From NCBI GenBank assembly GCA_017860375.1, contig JAGDMB010000025.1:1-14525 (forward strand): 14,525 bases of DNA, in the 5' to 3' direction. Made by a program: the position numbers and the translations under genes. The stretch comes from Bacteroidota bacterium (GTDB lineage: Bacteria; Bacteroidota; Bacteroidia; Bacteroidales; UBA10428). Under the pieces are notes generated by a model, which saw nothing but the letters and a program-made list of their open reading frames with translations, did not search any database and had not been told where the DNA came from. Shown in pieces: positions 6,650 to 12,934 of the stretch (the stretch's first letter is position 1; every line of letters begins with the position of its first letter).

Positions 6650-7864
6650 TTAAACATATTTTTTAAATACCAGGGTCGCATTATGCCCCCCGAAGGCAAA
6701 AGAATTTGAAAGTGCGCAGCGTATCACGTGTTTGCGCGACCTTCCGGGTACAAAATCGAGATCCAGCTCGGGATCGGGAATATCCAGGTGGATAGTGGGG
6801 GTGACGATATCGTTTACAAGGCTCATCACCGTTACCACGGCTTCAATCACTCCGGCAGCACCCACCGTATGTCCGATCATCGATTTGGTTGAGGAGACCG
6901 GTATTTTGTAGGCTCTCTCCCCAAAGACTTTTTTTATGGCCATGGTCTCGTATTTGTCATTCAGGGTGGTAGAAGTACCGTGCGCATTTATATAATCCAC
7001 TTCAACGGGACTGACGCCTGCATGTTGAAGGGCGGCTTCCAGGGTTTCGCTTATCCCCTGGCCGTCTTTCATCGGAGCCATGATGTTGTATGCCTCGCTT
7101 GTCATGGCATAGCCCGCCAGCTCTGCAAAGATTTTTGCCTTTCTCCGCAATGCGGATGCTTCCGATTCCAGGATCATGATGCCTGCACCTTCACCGACCA
7201 CGAAACCGTCACGGTCGCGTGAAAAAGGGCAGCAGGCTTTTTCCGGGTCGGGATTGACCGATAGGGCATACAATTCATTGAATCCTTCTATTTCTTCGCG
7301 GTTTATGATGGAATCTGCTCCTCCCGTGATTACCAGATCGGCAGCACCGCTTATGATCCTGTCATACGCAATGCCAAGGGCATAAGCGGATGAAGCGCAG
7401 GCCGAGGTAACGGTAAAATTCGGCCCGCGGAGTTTGTATTCCAGTGATATCCAGGCCGACATTGCATTGCTCATGCTTTTCAGTATGGTATTTTTGGGCG
7501 TTGTTCCCTTTTCGGCACTTGAATTGGCTGTGCTTACCACACCCAGTATTACGGCACAACGTGATCTGTTAAAGGATTCAAAGTCAATAGCGGCCTGCTG
7601 AACCGCATCTTTCGCGCATACATAACCCATTTTGGTGACGCGTGTGGTCTGTTCCGCCATCCTTTTCTTCACATGACCCGCGGCATATTCTTCGAAGGTA
7701 TCAGGTACCTGGGCAGCAACCTGGGTCTGCAAACCAACAGGATCAAAAAGGGTTATCCTTTTTACACCGTTCTTTCCGGCAACCATATTTTCCCAGCCCG
7801 ACCGCAGATCCAGTCCAAGCGAGGTAATCATGTTCATACCCGTGATTACTACCTTGTTGCTCAT
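6650..7864 (-). CDS. FabF-type beta-ketoacyl-ACP synthase (KAS II family)
   Basis: This is a 404-residue condensing enzyme, full family length. It shows the complete Cys-His-His triad: C156 in TVTSACASSAYAL, H295 in NAHGTSTTLND and H332 in KSMIGHTVGAAG, plus the glycine-rich C-terminal SFAFGGHN. It should perform decarboxylative Claisen condensation of an acyl-enzyme with malonyl-ACP, the chain-extension step. Because Cys156 is intact it is not one of the Cys-to-Ser decarboxylase-type ketosynthases. The surroundings (dedicated ACP, AcpS, acyltransferase) indicate a pathway-specific extender and not the housekeeping FabF. It is the first gene of the leftward unit, divergent from the thioesterase operon, with a -7 box 22 bases before its start. 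The 296-base repeat region separates it from the ACP gene. Confidence 0.94.
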   Translation of the reverse strand: MSNKVVITGMNMITSLGLDLRSGWENMVAGKNGVKRITLFDPVGLQTQVAAQVPDTFEEYAAGHVKKRMAEQTTRVTKMGYVCAKDAVQQAAIDFESFNRSRCAVILGVVSTANSSAEKGTTPKNTILKSMSNAMSAWISLEYKLRGPNFTVTSACASSAYALGIAYDRIISGAADLVITGGADSIINREEIEGFNELYALSVNPDPEKACCPFSRDRDGFVVGEGAGIMILESEASALRRKAKIFAELAGYAMTSEAYNIMAPMKDGQGISETLEAALQHAGVSPVEVDYINAHGTSTTLNDKYETMAIKKVFGERAYKIPVSSTKSMIGHTVGAAGVIEAVVTVMSLVNDIVTPTIHLDIPDPELDLDFVPGRSRKHVIRCALSNSFAFGGHNATLVFKKYV

Positions 7865-7886
7865 ATTTACCCCTTTCGGATGGAAG

Positions 7887-7894
7887 CAAATGTA
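7887..7894 (-). promoter_or_regulatory. -7 box of the ketosynthase unit
   Basis: The minus strand reads TACATTTG, matching TAnnTTTG, ending 22 bases before the ketosynthase ATG. No good TTTG -33 box is visible at the expected distance (TTTA only), so support is partial. Confidence 0.5.
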
Positions 7895-7899
7895 AAAAC

Positions 7900-7933
7900 T
7901 TTGTACAAAATAAGGGCTAAAATTTTATTTTTG
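7900..7933 (+). promoter_or_regulatory. Promoter of the thioesterase-crotonase operon
   Basis: TTTG at 7900-7903 and TATTTTTG at 7926-7933 match both Bacteroidota boxes, with a 22-base spacer, slightly longer than the usual 19-21. The leader to the thioesterase ATG is about 55-60 bases. Confidence 0.6.
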
Positions 7934-7995
7934 CCTGATAAAATTATGATTCCCGCAGATATTTATATTTTTACAACCGATACCAGGTTATCCTC

Positions 7996-8385
7996 ATGTT
8001 TGAATATCAATTAACCGTGCGGGGATATGAACTCGATTCTTACGGCCACGTAAACAATGCCGTTTACCTGAATTACTTCGAACAAGCCCGTTGGGATATT
8101 TTCCGGAGGCTTGAACTGATGGATTATTTCGGGCAAAACAACCTGATGCTGTTCGTAACCGAAATGCAGGTGCGCTACAGCCGTGAGGCAAAACTTTTCG
8201 ATGATCTGCTGATCCGCACAAAGATTACAAAAGAAGCGCCTTATCTTGTTTTTAACCATCGGATGTACCGCCATGGATCGAGAGTGAAAATCTGTTCTGC
8301 GGATGTGAAAACCCTGCTGACCGATACGGAACGTATGAAATATGATATTCCCGAATTTTTGCTGGCTAAACTTAAACTGGGATGA
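7996..8385 (+). CDS. Hotdog-fold acyl-CoA/acyl-ACP thioesterase (4HBT, YbgC/FadM type)
   Basis: This is a 129-residue single hotdog domain, typical for the family. The N-terminal active-site loop YELDSYGHVNNAVYLNYFEQAR contains the catalytic Asp14 and the HVNN signature, in the form seen in YbgC- and FadM-type thioesterases. Such enzymes hydrolyse acyl thioesters. Here it could release the finished acid from the carrier protein or from CoA, or remove stalled intermediates. It is the first gene of a five-gene rightward operon; its TGA overlaps the crotonase 1 ATG by 4 bases (ATGA), indicating translational coupling. Substrate chain length cannot be judged from the sequence. Confidence 0.9.
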   Translation: MFEYQLTVRGYELDSYGHVNNAVYLNYFEQARWDIFRRLELMDYFGQNNLMLFVTEMQVRYSREAKLFDDLLIRTKITKEAPYLVFNHRMYRHGSRVKICSADVKTLLTDTERMKYDIPEFLLAKLKLG

Positions 8386-9125
8386 AACAGCATAAGGTTA
8401 TTGCGTGGGAAAGAAACGGAGACATTGGTGTTTTATCCATTGACAATCCGCCCGGGAACCTCCTGGAGGAACCCGAATTCATGGACAGGAAGTGGCTTGA
8501 GGAATGCCTGGAGGATAAATCCCTGAAGGCGATGCTCATCAAAGGGACCGGCAGGCATTTCTCCGCCGGGGCCGATATGAAATTACTGAAAAAACTTGCG
8601 CAGGATGAGTCCGTTATGATGAAAGAAATGGCCGCGGGAAAAGATTTGATCCGCTTTATCGAACAAATGGATATTCCCGTTGTCGCCTCTGTCAGCGGAG
8701 TTTGTTTCGGAGCAGGGCTGGAAATTGCACTGGCATGTCCTATCCGTATTTGCAGCGATAATGCCTTGTTTGCCTTTCCCGAAACGAATTACGGAATCAT
8801 GCCGGGACTGGGTGGTACCGTGATGCTTTCAAAACTGATCGGACCGGGGAAAGCCGCGGAAATTATCCTTTCCGGAGATATCCTAAATGCCCAGCAGGCA
8901 TTGAAGCTTAGACTTGTTGATTATTGTGTGCCTGCAAATGAAATCAGCGATTTTTCCCTGGGATATCTGGAAAAACTAACTTCCGGCAGGAACACAGAGG
9001 TGATCCGCTCTGTGATGCGGTCCCTGCATAATGCACAGACATTGCCGTTTGAGAAGGCGCTCGAAGAAGAGACAAAACTTTTCTGCACACTGGCCGTGAA
9101 AAGTATGCAAAACGAAGAGGAATGA
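8382..9125 (+). CDS. Enoyl-CoA hydratase/isomerase family protein (crotonase 1)
   Basis: This is a 247-residue crotonase-fold protein. The oxyanion hole segment is GRHFSAGADM (57-66), followed by the second loop GVCFGAGLEIALAC. Both acid residues of authentic enoyl-CoA hydratases are in place and 20 residues apart: E114 (GAGLEIAL) and E134 (FPETNYGIMPGLGG). Hydration or dehydration of an enoyl thioester, or double-bond isomerisation, is therefore feasible. The C-terminal region is a little shorter than the usual 260 residues. It overlaps the thioesterase stop and is followed after 4 bases by the AcpS-like gene. Whether the substrate is bound to CoA or ACP is not evident; the dedicated ACP in the locus makes ACP possible. 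Confidence 0.9.
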   Translation: MKQHKVIAWERNGDIGVLSIDNPPGNLLEEPEFMDRKWLEECLEDKSLKAMLIKGTGRHFSAGADMKLLKKLAQDESVMMKEMAAGKDLIRFIEQMDIPVVASVSGVCFGAGLEIALACPIRICSDNALFAFPETNYGIMPGLGGTVMLSKLIGPGKAAEIILSGDILNAQQALKLRLVDYCVPANEISDFSLGYLEKLTSGRNTEVIRSVMRSLHNAQTLPFEKALEEETKLFCTLAVKSMQNEEE

Positions 9126-9129
9126 AGGC

Positions 9130-9495
9130 ATGAGGCAAAATCCGGTGTACAGAAAGCAGGTCGAAAGGATCGGCAAAGAGGAATTCCTTTCCTTTTATTT
9201 GGCGTGCGAGCCAGAAAAGTGGTATTCCAACAAGGAAATGCAGGTTTTTCCTTTTCCCGGGAGAGTTCAAAGCCTTGCCGGACGGTACCTGATAAAAAAA
9301 GCAATAAGCGAATTCCTGGAGGAAAAAGAGCATATGCAGGAAATCGAAATTTTCAACAATGACTTCGGAAAACCGGAAGTGACCCTGGGTGAACATATAC
9401 ACCAGGCCATGAAAAGGAAAGGGATTAAAAGAGTGGAATGCTCCCTTTCGCATTCGCAACACTATATTACTGGAATGACCCTATTTTGTTATTAA
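9130..9495 (+). CDS. Second AcpS-like protein, partial active site
   Basis: This is a 121-residue protein with the middle and end of the AcpS fold: SLAGRYLIKKAISEFL (compare RWAAKEAVAKAL), IEIFNNDFGKPEVTL (compare IEV-N-GRP), and SLSHSQHYITGM (S105-H108), the family's conserved SLSH strand. It lacks the N-terminal GIDI metal-binding motif, and the catalytic Glu of KEA is Lys57 here (KKA). It is unlikely to be an active transferase alone. It sits between the two crotonase genes, 4 bases after the first and directly abutting the ATG of the second. Possible roles are a non-catalytic partner of the AcpS-like protein at 5629-6027, an ACP-binding scaffold, or a decayed transferase. The family assignment rests on motif order and is moderately secure. 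Confidence 0.7.
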   Translation: MRQNPVYRKQVERIGKEEFLSFYLACEPEKWYSNKEMQVFPFPGRVQSLAGRYLIKKAISEFLEEKEHMQEIEIFNNDFGKPEVTLGEHIHQAMKRKGIKRVECSLSHSQHYITGMTLFCY

Positions 9496-10143
9496 ATGTT
9501 GCTAAAAACGATTGACTGGAAGATTGAAAATGATATTGGCCACCTGGTGCTCTGCCAGCCTCCGGCCAATACCATGTCACGGCATTTTTTTGAAGAGATG
9601 TCCATACTGACCCGTGATATTTTACCCCGGGCGGACTTTAAGGCGTTGATCATTTATGGCAAAGGGAGACATTTTTCTTCCGGGGCCGACCATTATGACC
9701 TCAGGAACCGGATCATGGAAAACATGCCTGCGGACTTCCCTCATGAATTGCCCGGTTTCCTGAAAGAAACGACACGCAGTTTTCTTTTCATTGAAAACCT
9801 TCCGGTCCCCACATTTGCTGCCATCCGGGGCACCTGTTTCGGATCGGCCCTGGAGCTGGCGTTGCATTGCAGATTCAGGATCTGTGCAGAAGGAACCGTG
9901 CTTGGTTTTCCCGAATCCTCTTTCGGTTTGATGCCGGGATGCGGAGGTTCCGTTAAACTTCCGGCCATAACAGGCCTTGCTAAGGCCATTGAGCTGATCG
10001 TGAGCGGAAGGAATTTTTCGGCGGCCGAAGCGTATGAGTGGGGCATCGTACACAAAATCGTTCACCGCAGATCCCTGCTCGAAGAAACCGTGGACCTGGC
10101 CAAGACAATGATTCATAAGCATGTACCTGAATGGAATCCTTAA
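9496..10143 (+). CDS. Enoyl-CoA hydratase/isomerase family protein (crotonase 2)
   Basis: This is a 215-residue crotonase-fold protein, clearly related to the preceding crotonase (GRHFSSGADHYDL; GTCFGSALELALHCRFRIC; GFPESSFGLMPGCGGS). Both catalytic acids are kept as E120 and E140. It ends about 30 residues before crotonase 1 does and lacks most of the C-terminal helices that cover the active site and build the trimer in typical family members. The start codon touches the stop of the AcpS-like gene, and its end overlaps the KAS III-like gene by 13 bases. It may have arisen by duplication of the neighbouring gene and then specialised, for example for a second enoyl step or as a partner subunit. 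The exact reaction is not predictable from sequence alone. Confidence 0.88.
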   Translation: MLLKTIDWKIENDIGHLVLCQPPANTMSRHFFEEMSILTRDILPRADFKALIIYGKGRHFSSGADHYDLRNRIMENMPADFPHELPGFLKETTRSFLFIENLPVPTFAAIRGTCFGSALELALHCRFRICAEGTVLGFPESSFGLMPGCGGSVKLPAITGLAKAIELIVSGRNFSAAEAYEWGIVHKIVHRRSLLEETVDLAKTMIHKHVPEWNP

Positions 10144-11252
10144 ACACCAATTGCGTACGCATATCCGGAACCGGGAGCTTTCTTCCAGGCTCTGCCCTTT
10201 CGGTTGATGAGGTGGATGATTTTCTGGGCGAACTGACGGAGGCCCCTCCAAAGACAAGAGCCTGGCTGCAGCGTATGAAAAGCATGATGAAGGAAATGCT
10301 GGAGGTCGAAAATTATTATTATGCCATTGACCCTGTGACGCGGCAGTTTACGGAGGACAATATTACCATGTCGGTAAAGGCGGCAAAAAAGGCCATGGAA
10401 ATGGCCGGAATGCAAGCCGGGAAAATTGAGTTTATTGCGTATGGCAGTGCGCACCAGGACCAGATGCCCACGGCCTCGGTAAGAATACAGGAAGCCCTGG
10501 GCATTTCAACCTGCGGCGAGATCTCCATCCATGCCAATTGCACTTCAGCGTACAAGGCGTTTTTGGTTGCGTATGATTTTATTAAAAGCGGCCGGTATAA
10601 AAATGCCCTGGTCCTTTCTTCCGGCATGTCCTCTTCCATGCTGCGGGCAGAATATTACAACCAGCCCCTGGTCAAAAAGGAGGAATTGTTCCTGCGCTAT
10701 TTTCTGAGCGATGGAGCCGGCGCCGTGGTGCTTCAGGCTGATCCTTCCTGCAAGGGAGGACTGTTTGTGGAAAATGTATACATGGAATCCATAGGTGGTA
10801 AAAAGCCGAGCGCCATGAAGGACAAGAGACCTGCCTACTGGATGAATCCAAAGGAGGAATTTGAAAAGGGATACCATCATCTTTCACAGATGTTTCAGAA
10901 CGAACTGCGGCAGAACTTTCACGAAGCTGACGGTTCCGTGTTCTTGAAAGGACTGAAACGGATGTTTGAACGGTATCCTGCCGACCTTTCGAGGCTGCGG
11001 TATTTCCAGATCAATTTTCCTTCGAAACATATCGCCGAGCTGGTGATGGACGAATGCGAAGCCCTTGGCATTCCCAAAGACACCCTTTATACCCGGATGT
11101 CGGGTATGGGGTATGCCGGACCTCCCATGGTCTTTATCTGCCTCGACAAGATCTTCCGCGAAGAATCCCTGGTGAAGGGTGACCTGGTGCTGAGCTTCGT
11201 CACCGAGGTAAGTAAATTCATGCAAGCCGGGTTTACGCTTGAATACAGATAG
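10131..11252 (+). CDS. KAS III (FabH-fold) protein lacking the His/Asn pair
   Basis: This is a 373-residue thiolase-fold protein of FabH type. The nucleophile Cys137 lies in SIHANCTSAYKAFLVAYDFI, followed by FLSDGAGAVVLQ as in FabH (compare FGDGAGA). The catalytic His of the HQAN motif is replaced by Gln293 (YFQINFPSKH), and the Asn of the GNTSAA motif aligns to Gly325 in RMSGMGYAGPPM. FabH needs His and Asn to decarboxylate malonyl-ACP, so decarboxylative condensation is doubtful. Acyl transfer from CoA to a carrier or acceptor through Cys137 is more likely. An insertion around residues 215-275 is longer than in FabH and may form a cap. It is the last gene of the operon, overlapping crotonase 2 by 13 bases. 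It is not HMG-CoA synthase-like in its active-site text. Confidence 0.85.
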   Translation: MESLNTNCVRISGTGSFLPGSALSVDEVDDFLGELTEAPPKTRAWLQRMKSMMKEMLEVENYYYAIDPVTRQFTEDNITMSVKAAKKAMEMAGMQAGKIEFIAYGSAHQDQMPTASVRIQEALGISTCGEISIHANCTSAYKAFLVAYDFIKSGRYKNALVLSSGMSSSMLRAEYYNQPLVKKEELFLRYFLSDGAGAVVLQADPSCKGGLFVENVYMESIGGKKPSAMKDKRPAYWMNPKEEFEKGYHHLSQMFQNELRQNFHEADGSVFLKGLKRMFERYPADLSRLRYFQINFPSKHIAELVMDECEALGIPKDTLYTRMSGMGYAGPPMVFICLDKIFREESLVKGDLVLSFVTEVSKFMQAGFTLEYR

Positions 11253-11371
11253 CCGATTCATGCATTTCCCGCAGGGTTCGGTGAATCCTCATAGGGTCCC
11301 CTTTATAACCAACCCGGAGAATTGCACTGCCGGCATACTTTTCTTTTTTGCAATGCAACCGCAATGGCCGG

Positions 11372-12781
11372 TTATTGATATTTGCTCTTCAGTCGCAGCA
11401 AAGTCCGGAACATCGGTTCTTCCAGTCCCTGCGTTTTTCTGATGGCCAACGCTTCGGCCAGCATTTCGGGTTTGGGAGCACTGTCGAGCGCATGAACCAC
11501 GTTTGGCCGCTTTGCGATCTCGCGGTGCAGCAGGTAGGATAAATTTTCGCGGCCGATATCCGGACTGACATAATAAACCGGTTCGAGAAGGTTATCGTCC
11601 GCTTTGATGAAACCCTGCTTCAGCGCTATATCATACATCTCGGTCAGCGGGTAGATGCGGACACCTTCCCCTGTAAACACCATGTCTTTTCCGGAAATAT
11701 ACCGGTCGATGAAAGAGAAGGTCTCCATAACCGTTTCCTCCGTTTCGCCGGGGCCCCCGAACATGAAAAACCACATGGTCGGCATATCATGCCCGCGGAT
11801 CAGATCCGCACAAACCTGAAGCTGTTCAATGGAGAAATTCTTTTTCATCGTCTTCAGCATCTTTGGTGAAGCCGTATCGGGAGTGCAGTCGATCTGCCTG
11901 AAACCTGCTCCTTTCATCAATGATATCAGGGCAGGACTTGCGTCTTTCGGGTTGATTCCCATGGTCCGCAACCGTATTTTCATCTTTCGTTTTATGATCT
12001 CTTTGCAGATGGCTTCGGCATGCCCGGCGGGTGAATTAAAGGTGGAATCGACAAATTCAAATAAAATATCGCCCAGCCGCCCGGAGGCTTCTTCGATCTC
12101 GTCTGCAATCTCTGCCGGATCTCTCAGCCTGTAATTGCGCCCTTCGAGGTTGGGGTAGGAACAGTAAATACACGAAAAAATACATCCCCGCTTGGTCTGC
12201 AACGGGTAACTGCCCCGCTCCCTGTAGAGGTCCATCTGCAACCTGTCGTACATGACGGAAAAAGGAACATCCGGCATGCTTACCTTAAAATCGGGGGGAT
12301 TGATCCGATATTGATTGTCTTTTTTGTATATGACTCCCGGAATTCCCTGCGGTTCTTTTCCCTTTTCCAGGGCATCCAACAACTGAGGGAAGGAGGATTC
12401 CCCTTCTCCGATGATGCCATAGGAGAGGTCTGCAGCAGCAAGGATCTCCTCAGGAAAAATACTGAAACCGCTTCCTCCCAGGATCACCGTCGCTTTTGCA
12501 TGGTCACGTGTTACGGCTATGTACTTTCTGATAATGTCGGGAATAAAAAAAACCGGCCTGCCCATAACCGTATTGTCGATATTCCGTATGGAGATGCCGA
12601 TGTAATCCGGATTGACCGCGGTAAGCCATTCTTTCAGCTCTGTCTCAGGATGTGCCGCGGCATCATAAAAGCTCACCTCAAACGATTTTTCAATGCACCG
12701 TGCGATCAGGCAAAGGCCAAGGGGCGGGACAGGGTAGGGGATCTTTTCGGTGTTTGTATTGATAAGCAGGACTTTTTTCAT
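11372..12781 (-). CDS. Cobalamin-type radical SAM protein 2
   Basis: This is a 469-residue protein of the B12-binding radical SAM class. The N-terminal Rossmann domain has MKKVLLINTN, YPVPPLGLCLIARCI, PDYIGISIRNIDN, VILGGSGFSIFPEEIL and YGIIGEGESSFPQL. The radical SAM core carries CIFSCIYC (C200, C204, C207), then FEFVDSTFNSP and a GGPGETEET segment. This layout is shared by BchE-like cyclases and many B12-dependent methyltransferases. ATG 12781 was chosen over an in-frame ATG at 12859 because it gives the usual VLLIN start and because a -7 box lies between them at 12805-12812. It converges on the KAS III-like gene across 119 bases without a clear terminator and is divergent from radical SAM gene 3. 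The substrate is unknown. Confidence 0.9.
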   Translation of the reverse strand: MKKVLLINTNTEKIPYPVPPLGLCLIARCIEKSFEVSFYDAAAHPETELKEWLTAVNPDYIGISIRNIDNTVMGRPVFFIPDIIRKYIAVTRDHAKATVILGGSGFSIFPEEILAAADLSYGIIGEGESSFPQLLDALEKGKEPQGIPGVIYKKDNQYRINPPDFKVSMPDVPFSVMYDRLQMDLYRERGSYPLQTKRGCIFSCIYCSYPNLEGRNYRLRDPAEIADEIEEASGRLGDILFEFVDSTFNSPAGHAEAICKEIIKRKMKIRLRTMGINPKDASPALISLMKGAGFRQIDCTPDTASPKMLKTMKKNFSIEQLQVCADLIRGHDMPTMWFFMFGGPGETEETVMETFSFIDRYISGKDMVFTGEGVRIYPLTEMYDIALKQGFIKADDNLLEPVYYVSPDIGRENLSYLLHREIAKRPNVVHALDSAPKPEMLAEALAIRKTQGLEEPMFRTLLRLKSKYQ

Positions 12782-12804
12782 GGCGCGGGCTTCCTCATGA
12801 GGAA

Positions 12805-12812
12805 CAAATGTA
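12805..12812 (-). promoter_or_regulatory. -7 box of radical SAM gene 2
   Basis: The minus strand reads TACATTTG, ending 23 bases before the chosen ATG. The octamer and the distance to the start are almost the same as for the ketosynthase. No clear -33 box is visible. Confidence 0.45.
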
Positions 12813-12922
12813 GCAGAATTTTTCATACAGGCGGAGCGGAATCCGGAGCCGGAAACCATTAACTGTGAACCTTCAGCTTTGTCGTAAATACGTGCGGAAT
12901 TTTATAAATGACCAAAACAAAC

Positions 12923-12930
12923 TACATTTG
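12923..12930 (+). promoter_or_regulatory. -7 box of radical SAM gene 3, possibly leaderless
   Basis: TACATTTG ends 4 bases before ATG 12935, with TTTA at 12901-12904 as a weak -33 box (18-base spacing). If used, transcription would begin at about the A of that ATG, giving a leaderless message and excluding the upstream ATG at 12908 as the start. Confidence 0.4.
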
Positions 12931-12934
12931 TCGC

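Noticed and set aside
8944..9462. 172-residue minus-strand reading frame
   Set aside because: It overlaps crotonase 1 and the AcpS-like gene on the other strand and has no recognisable motifs.
9622..10257. 211-residue minus-strand reading frame
   Set aside because: It is antisense to crotonase 2 and the KAS III-like gene; its composition (Arg, Pro, Ser rich) is that of a shadow frame.
10131..11252. HMG-CoA synthase (beta-branching type)
   Set aside because: The active-site text (ANCTSAYKAF, DGAGA) is of FabH type and the overall sequence does not resemble PksG-like proteins as I know them.
11253..11371. Terminator between the KAS III-like gene and radical SAM gene 2
   Set aside because: There is a T-rich run near 11340 and some GCAAT/ATTGC pairs, but no compact stem with a U tract on either strand.
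12311..12862. 183-residue plus-strand reading frame
   Set aside because: It lies opposite the radical SAM 2 gene, whose motifs and start are clear; the translation shows no recognisable family.
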